Origin: UBA11540 sp045536425
GTDB taxonomy: Bacteria > Bacillota > Clostridia > Oscillospirales > Ruminococcaceae
Direction of reading: 5' to 3'
DNA length: 64,000 bases
Assembly: GCA_045536425.1 (NCBI GenBank)
Contig: JAZSNN010000015.1
Coordinates: forward strand, 253,114 to 317,113
Below are positions 1 through 8,048 of the stretch, piece by piece (position 1 is the stretch's first letter; every line of letters starts with the position of its first letter). A program made the position numbers and the translations under genes. The notes below the pieces were generated by a model. It was given only the letters and a program-made list of their open reading frames with translations, searched no databases and was not told the DNA's origin.

Positions 1-1189
1 ACTCCCACGCAGGATAATCGCCCTCGTACTCACTAGTGCCATTATATTTATTGATAATGCTATCGAGTTTTGCAGAAAGTTCTTGCTTTTCCTTGTTAAC
101 AGAGCTTCTTAGCGCAAATCTCAAGGAAAGAGCGTCCTCATACAGTTCCATAATTCCCATATTAAGCGAGGTTTGAACAAGACCTTCGATATCCTCACTC
201 ATCTTTTGTATGCCGTTTGGGACTTCGCTCATTATAGAAAGAATATTGACAGTAGATTCGTCGTCTGTGACCTCAAACTCACCGTCACCTATTACCTCTG
301 CTTTGATGAATATATCGGGGTCAGTGTCTTTATAGCGTAGCTTCAAAATCTTTTCCATCTCGCCAACGCTTATTCCAATAAGCTGTGTTTTGCGAGGATT
401 TGTGACGATAACAGCTTCGGCTTCACGAGGAATTGCATTATCCTTGAGCCCTCCTGCCATTGTCTTTATACCAAAATCGCTGACCTCTCTTATTCTGCGA
501 AGAACCTTTGCAAGTTCTATTGAAGCATTTGCTCTGCCCTTGTCGATTTCGGTGCCCGAATGTCCTCCCGTGAGTCCACCGACAGTTATTTTAAACTGTA
601 CGCCCTCACGAGCTTCTTTTGTAACAGGAAGCTGTAAGTCTTGTCGTAGTCCACCTGCACAGCTGACGAGAAGCACTCCCTCTTCCTCAGAGTCGATATT
701 CAAAAGTCTCTTTCCCTTTAGCACAGAGGTATCTATACCCGCGGCACCAAACATTCCCGTTTCTTCGTCAACGGTAAACACAGCCTCTATAGGCGGGTGT
801 TCGATAGTATCTGATTCGAGCAAAGCAAGAGCATAGGCTATGGCAATTCCATCATCGCCACCAAGTGTTGTTCCTTTTGCAGATATGAAATCGCCCTCTA
901 TTTCTATATTCAAAGAATCGGTTGTAAAATCAAAATCGACGTTCGATTCCTTCTCACAAACCATATCAAGATGTCCTTGAATTATAACGGGCTCGTGGTT
1001 TTCAAAGCCTTTGGTGGCATCCTTGAAGATAATTATATCATTCAATTCGTCCTGCACAAAGCGAAGTCCGTGTTTTATTGCAAAATCGGCACAATAATCA
1101 CTTATTCTCTTTGTATCGCCAGAGCCGTGAGGAATCTTGCAGATTTCCTCGAAATAGTGCAATACTCTCACACAATCAGTGTTGAACAT
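1..1189 (-). CDS. pepD: Aminoacyl-histidine dipeptidase (PepD, M20 family), 3' end outside the window
   Basis: This gene encodes a cytosolic zinc dipeptidase that cleaves Xaa-His and related dipeptides. Reading the minus strand from the ATG at 1189 gives about 396 residues before the window edge; the family is about 480 long, so the C-terminus is cut off by the window, not by mutation. M20 metal-site motifs are visible: GHLDMV near residue 72 (His and Asp ligands), a GGDDG motif near 110, and the DEETG general-base/ligand segment near 141. A GGAGTG ribosome binding site lies 5-6 bases before the ATG. It is downstream of the DUF1846 gene in the same direction with only 12 bases between them, so the two are probably cotranscribed. 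Confidence 0.9.
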   Translation of the reverse strand, partial: MFNTDCVRVLHYFEEICKIPHGSGDTKRISDYCADFAIKHGLRFVQDELNDIIIFKDATKGFENHEPVIIQGHLDMVCEKESNVDFDFTTDSLNIEIEGDFISAKGTTLGGDDGIAIAYALALLESDTIEHPPIEAVFTVDEETGMFGAAGIDTSVLKGKRLLNIDSEEEGVLLVSCAGGLRQDLQLPVTKEAREGVQFKITVGGLTGGHSGTEIDKGRANASIELAKVLRRIREVSDFGIKTMAGGLKDNAIPREAEAVIVTNPRKTQLIGISVGEMEKILKLRYKDTDPDIFIKAEVIGDGEFEVTDDESTVNILSIMSEVPNGIQKMSEDIEGLVQTSLNMGIMELYEDALSLRFALRSSVNKEKQELSAKLDSIINKYNGTSEYEGDYPAWE

Positions 1190-1201
1190 TAAATCACTCC
1201 G

Positions 1202-2686
1202 TTATTTATGGAATAGCTTTTTGGTTTGGTATTTTGGTTCTGACGTGAGATTTATGCCAAGCTTTCTAAAGGTGTTTTCATCCACTTGAGAAAGTATAAC
1301 AGTTGAATGAACCTCGCATCCTTTTAGTTTATGCAGCTGCTTCATTGCTAATTCTGCGTTTTTATCGGTTGTAGCACAGATTGAAAGCGCAATCAAAATC
1401 TCGTCAAGATGCAGACGAGGGTTATGATTACCGAGGTGTTTAACCTTAAGCTCCTGAACAGGCTCAATAACCTCGGGCATAATAAGCTTTGTTTCGTCAT
1501 CAATATTGCCCAAATACTTGAGTGCATTTATGAGCATTGCAGATGACGCGCCAAGAAGATTTGAGGTTTTTCCTGTGATTATCTTTCCGTCGTTGAGTTC
1601 GATTGCAACAGCAGGAGCGTTGGTAGCCTCAGACTTTTCTATAGCTGCCTCAACGCACTTGCGATTAGAAACAGAAATTCCTGCTTGCTTCATCAGCATC
1701 TCAATCTTTCCTGCTTCTTCCTCAGTACAATTGCCTTTTCTGAAGTTACAAAGTGCAGCATAGTAGCGCCTTATTATTTCCTCGTTTGCTGCAGCTGTGA
1801 CCGCATCGTTATCAACTATACAGTTTCCCGCCATATTAACTCCCATATCAGTGGGAGATTTATACGGACACTCTCCAAGTATCTTCTCAAACATCGCTCT
1901 AAGCACAGGAAAAACTTCGATGTCACGGTTATAGTTTACAGTAGTCTCTCCATATGCTTCGAGGTGGAACGGGTCAATCATATTAACGTCGTTTAGGTCT
2001 GCAGTTGCTGCCTCATATGCGAGATTGACAGAATGCTTGAGCGGAATATTCCATATCGGAAAGGTCTCAAACTTTGCATATCCTGCTTTTATTCCGCGTT
2101 TGTGGTCGTGGTAAAGCTGTGAAAGGCAGGTTGCCATCTTTCCGCTGCCGGGACCCGGAGCGGTAACCACAACGAGAGAACGGGTTGTTTCTATATAATC
2201 ATTTTTTCCATATCCTTCGTCGCTAACGATAAAAGGAATGTCATAGGGGTATCTGGGAATAGCATAGTGCTTGTACACCTTTATACCAAGAGATTCGAGT
2301 TTGTGGTTGAAGGCATCGACAGAGGACTGGTGGTTGTAGCGTGTCATAACAACGCTACCGATGTATAGTCCAAATCCGCGAAAAGCGTCGATAAGGCGCA
2401 AAACGTCGAGGTCATAGGTGATTCCAAGGTCACCTCTAACCTTGTTTTTTTCTATATCATTTGCGTTGATAGCTATTACGATTTCAGCCTGATCCTTCAG
2501 CTGAGTGAGCATACGTATCTTGCTGTCGGGTGCGAATCCCGGCAGTACTCTCGCGGCGTGGAAATCGTCAAACAACTTTCCGCCAAATTCAAGATACAGC
2601 TTTCCTCCAAACTGGTTTATCCTCTCGAGGATTTTCTCAGACTGCATACTGAGATATTTGTCGTTGTCAAAGCCAATTCTCTGCAT
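1202..2686 (-). CDS. DUF1846 domain-containing protein
   Basis: A 494-residue cytosolic protein of the DUF1846 family, which is common in Firmicutes; its biochemical function is not established as far as I know. The family is recognised from its N-terminus (MQRIGFDNDKYL) and the phosphate-binding-like stretch around VVTAPGPGSGKMAT. The start is the ATG at 2686, which has GGGAG eight bases upstream; a longer reading from a TTG at 2707 would swallow this ribosome binding site. It has its own sigma-A promoter (2758-2786), and a stem-loop with a T-run sits between promoter and start codon. pepD follows closely. Confidence 0.85.
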   Translation of the reverse strand: MQRIGFDNDKYLSMQSEKILERINQFGGKLYLEFGGKLFDDFHAARVLPGFAPDSKIRMLTQLKDQAEIVIAINANDIEKNKVRGDLGITYDLDVLRLIDAFRGFGLYIGSVVMTRYNHQSSVDAFNHKLESLGIKVYKHYAIPRYPYDIPFIVSDEGYGKNDYIETTRSLVVVTAPGPGSGKMATCLSQLYHDHKRGIKAGYAKFETFPIWNIPLKHSVNLAYEAATADLNDVNMIDPFHLEAYGETTVNYNRDIEVFPVLRAMFEKILGECPYKSPTDMGVNMAGNCIVDNDAVTAAANEEIIRRYYAALCNFRKGNCTEEEAGKIEMLMKQAGISVSNRKCVEAAIEKSEATNAPAVAIELNDGKIITGKTSNLLGASSAMLINALKYLGNIDDETKLIMPEVIEPVQELKVKHLGNHNPRLHLDEILIALSICATTDKNAELAMKQLHKLKGCEVHSTVILSQVDENTFRKLGINLTSEPKYQTKKLFHK

Positions 2687-2717
2687 AACTTTTCTCCCAA
2701 AACCCAAGCCAAAAAAT

Positions 2718-2753
2718 TAAGCGAAATGAAGTTTTTATAAAATCATTTCGCTT
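2718..2753 (-). terminator. Stem-loop between potD and the DUF1846 gene, inside the DUF1846 leader
   Basis: A perfect 11-bp stem (AAGCGAAATGA with TCATTTCGCTT) and a 13-base loop, followed on the minus strand by TTAATTTTTT. It can terminate the pot operon, but it also lies downstream of the -10 box of the DUF1846 promoter, so it would act on that transcript as well. Confidence 0.6.
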
Positions 2754-2757
2754 ATTT

Positions 2758-2786
2758 ATTATACTACACTCTTTAAGATTTTTCAA
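2758..2786 (-). promoter_or_regulatory. Sigma-A-type promoter of the DUF1846 gene
   Basis: On the minus strand, TTGAAA (2781-2786) is followed after 17 bases by TATAAT (2758-2763). The predicted start of transcription is near 2751, at the foot of the stem-loop. Confidence 0.7.
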
Positions 2787-2810
2787 CAAAATCCGCAAAA
2801 TATTCTTAAA

Positions 2811-3869
2811 TTAACTAAACTGAATTTCAATCCACAAATCCTGGATATGTTCGAGAACATTTTTAGGAAGATGCGAGAATTCTTCACTTCTTGCAAGTAT
2901 CTCATCGGAAGGATATGCATACTCATTATTTTTAACCTCTTCGGGAAGCTGTGCATATGCTTCCTTTTGAGGAACAGAATATCCTGTCATTTCGCTGTTT
3001 GCAAGAACTATATCGGTCTGGCACATAAAGTTTATGAACATTTCTGCTTCTGCTTTATGTTTGCTTCCCTTGGGAATACACATAGCGTCAACAAATCTGT
3101 TGAGGCCCTCTCTTGGAATTGCAAAACCGATGTTCTCGTTTTCACTCATTATTGTGAGAGCGTCGCCTGCGTAATAGGGTGCAATCCAAGAGGTTTCGTT
3201 TCCAATGAGGTCAAATATCTCGTCCATAACAAGACTCTGACGGACTTTTTTCTGCTCGTTGAGGAGTTTTGCAGCTTCATCAATCTGCGCAAGGTCTGTT
3301 GTGTTGATGGAATATCCAAGTCGTTGAAGTGCTATTGCAAAGGCATCTCGAGAGTTATTAAACATCAGGATTTTTCCTGCATAATCCTCGTCCCAAAGTA
3401 TATCCCAACTATCAACAGGTTTTGTCACCTTTTCTTTGTTGTAGATGATTCCAACTATGCCCCAAGCGTACGGTACAGAATATTCGCCCGTGGGGTCATA
3501 GTTTGCAGACTTGTAGTCGTCCATAATCAACTCGCTGTTAGGAATATTTGCAAAATCGAGTTTTTCGAGCATTCCCTCGTCTATCATACGGGAAATCATA
3601 TAGTCAGACGGAATGATAACGTCGTAGTCACCTGCTCCGTTCTTGATTTTTGCATACATTTCTTCGTTTGTTGCATAGGTTGTGTAGTTTACGTTTATAC
3701 CCGTTGCTTTTTCAAACTCTCTTATAACGTCAAGAGTTCCGTCATCACCGTTAGCGATGTATTCGCCCCAGTTATAAACATTAATTGTTACTCTGCCGTC
3801 GTCTCCGCCACAAGAACAAAGAGAAAACAGAAGAAGAACCGAAAGAACCAATGCAAGTATTTTTTTCAT
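2811..3869 (-). CDS. potD: Spermidine/putrescine ABC transporter substrate-binding lipoprotein PotD
   Basis: A 352-residue extracytoplasmic binding protein that captures polyamines and hands them to PotBC. The N-terminus is a lipoprotein signal (MKKILALVLSVLLLFSLCSC) with the lipidated cysteine expected at the end of LCSC. The mature part starts with VTINVYNWGEYI, typical of PotD/PotF, and carries DYDVIIPSDYM, another hallmark of the family. The length fits PotD. It is the last gene of potABCD, 15 bases after potC. The exact substrate (spermidine, putrescine or a related cation) cannot be fixed from the sequence. Confidence 0.93.
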   Translation of the reverse strand: MKKILALVLSVLLLFSLCSCGGDDGRVTINVYNWGEYIANGDDGTLDVIREFEKATGINVNYTTYATNEEMYAKIKNGAGDYDVIIPSDYMISRMIDEGMLEKLDFANIPNSELIMDDYKSANYDPTGEYSVPYAWGIVGIIYNKEKVTKPVDSWDILWDEDYAGKILMFNNSRDAFAIALQRLGYSINTTDLAQIDEAAKLLNEQKKVRQSLVMDEIFDLIGNETSWIAPYYAGDALTIMSENENIGFAIPREGLNRFVDAMCIPKGSKHKAEAEMFINFMCQTDIVLANSEMTGYSVPQKEAYAQLPEEVKNNEYAYPSDEILARSEEFSHLPKNVLEHIQDLWIEIQFS

Positions 3870-3884
3870 TTATCCAACCTCTTT

Positions 3885-4682
3885 CTATTTAGCTATTTTC
3901 TTTTTAGCATCTCTGCTATCTTTAATATTTACCAGTATAAGACCAACGAGAACAACCACAAACAATATAGCAGAAAGTGCGTTTATCTTTGGGCTGACCC
4001 TTTTCTTAGTCATTGAATATATAGTTATGGGCAACGTTTGGAAGCTGCTTCCGCTTGTAAAGTAGCTGATTACGAAGTCGTCAAGAGAAAGCGTAAACGC
4101 CATCATAAATCCCGAAATGATACCGGGCATTATCTCAGGTATTACCACCTTGAAAAAAGCTCGTATCGGTGAGCAACCGAGATCCTGTGCCGCCTCGTAA
4201 AGACTGTTGTCCATCTGTCTGAGCTTTGGCATAACGTTTAAAACTACGTACGGAAGATTAAATGTTATATGTGCTATGAGTATCGTAATAAAACCAAACT
4301 CAAGGCCTATAGTGTCTTTCATAAAGACAAACAAAAGCATCAATGAAACGCCCGTTACGATTTCGGGGCTCACTATCTGGGTGTATGAAATATTCATCAC
4401 CAGATTGCGTGTTCGCTTTTTCATATTTGATATGCCAATTGCTGCTGCCGTACCAATAATGGTAGCAATTACAGATGAGATTATCGCAATCACAAGAGTA
4501 TTCATCAGCGACGTCATTATCAGTTCGTCCTGAAAAAGCTCAACATACCAATCAAATGTAAAGCCGGTGAAGTTTGAACGGCTCTTTGATTCATTGAACG
4601 AGAAAGCTATCAGCACCAATATTGGCGCATAGAGGAAAAGGAAAATAAGTCCGATATAAAAACGCTGTACCGCTTTTTTCAT
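3885..4682 (-). CDS. potC: Spermidine/putrescine ABC transporter permease PotC
   Basis: A 265-residue inner-membrane permease with about six hydrophobic segments. The binding-protein-dependent transport EAA loop is visible as YEAAQDLGCSPIRAFFKVVIPEI around residues 165-190, the site where PotA docks. The start overlaps the potB stop by four bases (ATGA), indicating translational coupling. Order and length match PotC of the potABCD importer. Confidence 0.93.
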   Translation of the reverse strand: MKKAVQRFYIGLIFLFLYAPILVLIAFSFNESKSRSNFTGFTFDWYVELFQDELIMTSLMNTLVIAIISSVIATIIGTAAAIGISNMKKRTRNLVMNISYTQIVSPEIVTGVSLMLLFVFMKDTIGLEFGFITILIAHITFNLPYVVLNVMPKLRQMDNSLYEAAQDLGCSPIRAFFKVVIPEIMPGIISGFMMAFTLSLDDFVISYFTSGSSFQTLPITIYSMTKKRVSPKINALSAILFVVVLVGLILVNIKDSRDAKKKIAK

Positions 4683-5455
4683 ATTGCCATTCCCTCCTTG
4701 TCTTCTTCGTCAAGGCGGTTGACAAAACCCATACATATGAGCATTATTACCATCAACACTATTGACATTGCAGAGCCCAAATACGGATTATACGTGCCGC
4801 TTATAAACTGCTGCTCTATCATATCACCGATAAGGAGATTCTCGGTTCCGCCAAGGCGTTGTGAGATTACGAAGGTGCTGACCGCAGGAACAAACACCAT
4901 TGTTATTCCCGTGATAATTCCGGGAACAGACAAAGGCAGCAAAACCTTCGTAAATACCTTGAAACCGTTTGCACCGAGGTCTTGTGCCGCTTCGATAACT
5001 CTGCCGTCTATCTTTTCCATAACGGAATAGAGCGGAAGAATCATAAAAGGTATATAGTTATACACCATACCCAGCACTACTGCTCCTTGAGTATACAACA
5101 TATCTATTGATTCCAAAATCGTCATCCACGCATAGGTTCTCAAAAGAAAGTTCATCCACATTGGGATCATAACTATCATTATCATCGTCTTCTGTGTATT
5201 GACGTTCATTCTCGATATCATAAACGAGAGCGGGTATGCGAGCACAAGGCAGATGAGAGTTGCTATTACCGACAGCCATATTGATTTTAAAAAGGTTTTG
5301 ACATAGGTCCAGTTTGTCGCAATCTTGACAAAATGGTCAAAGGTAAATCCGCCTTCGTCGTTGGTGAAGCCGAAGTATACCACCATACCAAGCGGAACAA
5401 CTATAAATATCGCCATCCACAACAGGTACGGAAGCGATGTGATTTTTGTTTTCAT
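4679..5455 (-). CDS. potB: Spermidine/putrescine ABC transporter permease PotB
   Basis: A 258-residue membrane permease, partner of PotC. It has about six hydrophobic segments and an EAA loop reading EAAQDLGANGFKVFTKVLLP near residues 155-175. The start ATG is preceded by GGAAGG in the short gap (27 bases) after potA. The four-base overlap with potC at the 3' end is the usual pot operon arrangement. Confidence 0.93.
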   Translation of the reverse strand: MKTKITSLPYLLWMAIFIVVPLGMVVYFGFTNDEGGFTFDHFVKIATNWTYVKTFLKSIWLSVIATLICLVLAYPLSFMISRMNVNTQKTMIMIVMIPMWMNFLLRTYAWMTILESIDMLYTQGAVVLGMVYNYIPFMILPLYSVMEKIDGRVIEAAQDLGANGFKVFTKVLLPLSVPGIITGITMVFVPAVSTFVISQRLGGTENLLIGDMIEQQFISGTYNPYLGSAMSIVLMVIMLICMGFVNRLDEEDKEGMAI

Positions 5456-5482
5456 TTCAATCCTTCCTTTCTGTTTTATGGA

Positions 5483-6868
5483 TTATTTCACAGAAATAAC
5501 CGCGTTGGAAAGATTGAACTGAAGTCCAACGGTGGAGCCTACCTGCTCGTCCTTTTGAGAGTTAATAAGCCACTTTTTACCGTCGTCGGTCTCAGCTATC
5601 ATCTCGTTATAGCTTCCCTTGTAGATAACAGACTCGAGGTATGCGGAAATCTGTCCTGCCTCTTCGTTTACTACAACTACATCCTTGGGGTCAAGGGTAA
5701 TAACAACCTCGGTTCCCTCTTCATAGTCCTTGAACATACCTTCAAAGGTGAGGTTCTCGTCACAGATTGTAATTGTATCTTCGTCCTTGACAACCGCTTC
5801 AACCGTGTTATTTGTAGCCTCAACCAGACGATTCATTATATGGATATCGATAGGATCAATTTTTAGTCCTACCGTATCTCCGATATTTTCGCACTGAGTA
5901 GAATGAACAAGCCATTTATAGCCGTTGTGGTCGATGGTCATCTCATAGTGAACACCCTTGAAAACAACGTTTTCGACAACGCCAACGAGCTGTCCGGAAA
6001 TGGACGGAACAATCTTTATATCCTCGGGACGAATAGCAACATCTACGCATTGGTTTGGCCCAAAGCCCTTGTCAACACAGTCAAACTCTGTACCGCCAAA
6101 CTGTACAAGGAAATCCTTTACCATAACTCCGTCGATGATATTTATCTCGCCGATAAAGTCAGCAACGAAAGCATTGGCAGGTTCGTTGTATATATCCTGA
6201 GGTGTGCCTATCTGTTCGATTACACCGTCGCGCATAACGACAACAGTATCGGACATTGTGAGTGCCTCTTCCTGATCGTGGGTAACGTAAACAAAGGTTA
6301 TACCAAGGCTCTGCTGGATAGATTTGAGCTCTATCTGCATATCCTTTCTCAGTTTAAGGTCGAGCGCACCCAAAGGCTCGTCCAAAAGAAGTATTCTCGG
6401 CTTGTTAATAAGCGCTCTCGCGATAGCAACACGCTGTTGCTGACCGCCGGAAAGCTGAGTGATCTTTCTCTTCTCAAAGCCTTTCAGGTCAACGAGTTCA
6501 AGCATACGAGAAACCTCTTTTTTGAGGTCTGCTTCTTTTATCTTTTCTTTTTTGATACGCAATCCGAATGCAACGTTTTCAAAAACGTTTAGATGCGGAA
6601 AAAGAGCATACCTCTGAAACACGGTGTTGACAGGCCTTTTGTGTGGCGGAAGATCCTTGATGCTCTTGTCATCAAGATACACTTCACCACTGTCAGGATA
6701 CAGAAAGCCACCGATTATTCTAAGTGTGGTTGTCTTTCCGCAGCCCGAAGGTCCAAGGAGGGTTATAAACTCCTTGTCGTGTATAGACAGATTTATGCCC
6801 TTGAGTATCTTTTCACCGTCAAACTCTACGGTGATATCCTTCAGCATTACAATTGCTTTACTTTCCAA
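5483..6868 (-). CDS. potA: Spermidine/putrescine ABC transporter ATPase PotA with a second C-terminal TOBE-like domain
   Basis: A 461-residue ATPase that powers polyamine import. Walker A (GPSGCGKTT) is at about 39-47, the signature LSGGQQQRVAIARAL near 140, and Walker B (LLLDEPLGALD) follows. PotA is usually 350-380 residues; here about 100 more follow. Two related blocks are visible, VVENVVFKGVHYEM and YLESVIYKGSYNEM, each followed by a KWL(V/I)(H/N)S stretch and then GDTVGL or GSTVGL, so the regulatory TOBE domain appears duplicated. The start is a TTG at 6868 with GGGAGG eight bases upstream; an upstream extension to 6898 has no ribosome binding site. First gene of potABCD. Confidence 0.92.
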   Translation of the reverse strand: MESKAIVMLKDITVEFDGEKILKGINLSIHDKEFITLLGPSGCGKTTTLRIIGGFLYPDSGEVYLDDKSIKDLPPHKRPVNTVFQRYALFPHLNVFENVAFGLRIKKEKIKEADLKKEVSRMLELVDLKGFEKRKITQLSGGQQQRVAIARALINKPRILLLDEPLGALDLKLRKDMQIELKSIQQSLGITFVYVTHDQEEALTMSDTVVVMRDGVIEQIGTPQDIYNEPANAFVADFIGEINIIDGVMVKDFLVQFGGTEFDCVDKGFGPNQCVDVAIRPEDIKIVPSISGQLVGVVENVVFKGVHYEMTIDHNGYKWLVHSTQCENIGDTVGLKIDPIDIHIMNRLVEATNNTVEAVVKDEDTITICDENLTFEGMFKDYEEGTEVVITLDPKDVVVVNEEAGQISAYLESVIYKGSYNEMIAETDDGKKWLINSQKDEQVGSTVGLQFNLSNAVISVK

Positions 6869-6975
6869 TTTTGTATCCTCCCATAAAAAGCTACACAAAA
6901 TTAAAAATTCTGCTCGGAATCCCGATATTTTACCTTTGAACAGACACGATGTAACGCCTTATTCATACATACTAA

Positions 6976-7013
6976 ATTTACCACTAAAACCCGAAGGGAT
7001 TTTAATGGTAAAT
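6976..7013 (-). promoter_or_regulatory. Long stem-loop at the 5' end of the potABCD transcript
   Basis: An inverted repeat of about 17 bp (including two G-T pairs) with a tiny loop. It begins about four bases after the predicted transcription start and is not followed by a T-run, so it is not a terminator. It could protect the 5' end of the mRNA or be an operator. The rest of the gene-less stretch 6869-7171 holds the promoter, an untranslated leader of about 110 bases and no other visible gene. Confidence 0.6.
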
Positions 7014-7023
7014 AACAATATAC

Positions 7024-7052
7024 AATATAAAGTTTTTACGCGAAAATGTCAA
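7024..7052 (-). promoter_or_regulatory. Sigma-A-type promoter of potABCD
   Basis: On the minus strand, TTGACA (7047-7052), a 17-base spacer and TATATT (7024-7029). It sits about 160 bases upstream of the potA start. Confidence 0.75.
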
Positions 7053-7171
7053 TAATTTTTCAGCAATATTTTGAAAATTTCTGTATTTATCGGCGATAAT
7101 TCCAAAAAAACGGTATTTTCTTCTGGAATTCTCCCGTTTTCTCCCATATATTCAAATCCTCTTTGCTATTT

Positions 7172-7693
7172 TCAGTAGATTTTCACGTTGTTTTTTTCGA
7201 TAAATCTAACAAGCATCAAGCCCGCAGAATAGCAGATAACTAACTGCGGTATGAGTACACTTGTTGCGTTTATCAAAAAGGGTTCAAGAGTGATTTTTCC
7301 GGTAAACAATACGGACAGTTCTCCCCCGATGACCACAGCGTTTACCAAAACCGGAAAAGCGGCAGACAAAAGAGGTAAGTTTTTTACTCTGACATTTCTG
7401 CACGCCCAGGTAAGAACAGCGGCAATAAACGAAGCCAAAGTGCCAAAAATAATATCCATAGTGCCGAGAATGTTCGCTCCCATAAAATACCCAACCGCAT
7501 TTGAAAGCGCACAGCCAAGTGTTACACCAACAATTGCATGTGGCGAAATGACGGGCAGGAGCGTTAGCGCCTCGGCAATACGAAACTGCATACTACCAAA
7601 TGAAATCCAAGAAAGTGCAAGTGTTAGCGCGCAGTACACGGCCGCAATCAGTGCAGAGCTTACAAGCGCCTTTGTGTTTGTTTTTCTTTTCAT
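7172..7693 (-). CDS. queT: QueT-type queuosine precursor transporter
   Basis: A 173-residue membrane protein with five to six hydrophobic segments. It matches the QueT/COG4708 family of ECF-type substrate-binding subunits for queuosine precursors (preQ1 or relatives): an N-terminal basic stretch, ALIAAVYCALTLALSW, FRIAEALTLLP, and AIVGVTLGCALSNAVG. The family needs a shared ECF energising module, which is not encoded nearby. The gene stands alone with a promoter and a structured leader of about 75 bases. The substrate is inferred from the family. Confidence 0.85.
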   Translation of the reverse strand: MKRKTNTKALVSSALIAAVYCALTLALSWISFGSMQFRIAEALTLLPVISPHAIVGVTLGCALSNAVGYFMGANILGTMDIIFGTLASFIAAVLTWACRNVRVKNLPLLSAAFPVLVNAVVIGGELSVLFTGKITLEPFLINATSVLIPQLVICYSAGLMLVRFIEKNNVKIY

Positions 7694-7700
7694 TTTTACA

Positions 7701-7766
7701 AGGTCCCTTCGTAGTGTTTTTTTAGGTCAGGAATTTGCGACTGACCGAATTCGTTTTGAATTCATA
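7701..7766 (-). promoter_or_regulatory. Structured leader of queT, candidate preQ1-type riboswitch
   Basis: In transcript order the leader has a small hairpin GAATTC-AAAAC-GAATTC, then a hairpin GGTCAG / CTGACC with a 10-base loop, then an A-rich run (TAAAAAAAC) and the ribosome binding region CGAAGGGA. A stem, an A-rich tail and a ribosome binding site within 40 bases is the general plan of preQ1 H-type pseudoknots. The exact preQ1-I consensus is not matched, so the class is uncertain. Confidence 0.45.
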
Positions 7767-7771
7767 TCGTA

Positions 7772-7799
7772 ATTATACCACTAATTTTTAAATTTTCAA
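7772..7799 (-). promoter_or_regulatory. Sigma-A-type promoter of queT
   Basis: On the minus strand, TTGAAA (7794-7799), a 16-base spacer and TATAAT (7772-7777). Confidence 0.7.
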
Positions 7800-7990
7800 C
7801 CTTGTTTGTATAGGTCGTGAAACTGTTTGTATAATTTGCTTTTAACAATATGATGCCTGTTTTTTCCAAAATGTCGCTTGGTGTCGAGCTTTGTCGGGGA
7901 TAATTGTTGAAAACCTTGTTGAAATTGTTAAATACTTTCCGTATAAATTAAATTTATATGCTCAAAATTTCACTTTTATTTACAAATACA
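7800..7990. other. Gene-less stretch between the queT and GDSL gene promoters
   Basis: No open reading frame with a ribosome binding site was seen on either strand. It contains a possible extra TATAAT near 7830 and a short direct repeat (TTGTTGAAA / TTGTTGAAA) near 7900-7930. No other function is apparent. Confidence 0.4.
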
Positions 7991-7991
7991 C

Positions 7992-8020
7992 TTTTCATTC
8001 TGATAATTTTGTAGTATAAT
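7992..8020 (+). promoter_or_regulatory. Probable promoter of the GDSL hydrolase gene
   Basis: TATAAT at 8015-8020 with a weak -35 (TTTTCA, 7992-7997) 17 bases upstream. GGAGG at 8038-8042 precedes the ATG at 8049. Confidence 0.5.
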
Positions 8021-8048
8021 TGTTTCAGCTGATTTTTGGAGGTTTATT

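Noticed and set aside
2847..4016. A 389-codon open frame on the plus strand opposite potD and potC.
   Set aside because: Composition is dominated by Cys, Phe, Val and Asn as expected of an antisense shadow, and it spans two real genes.
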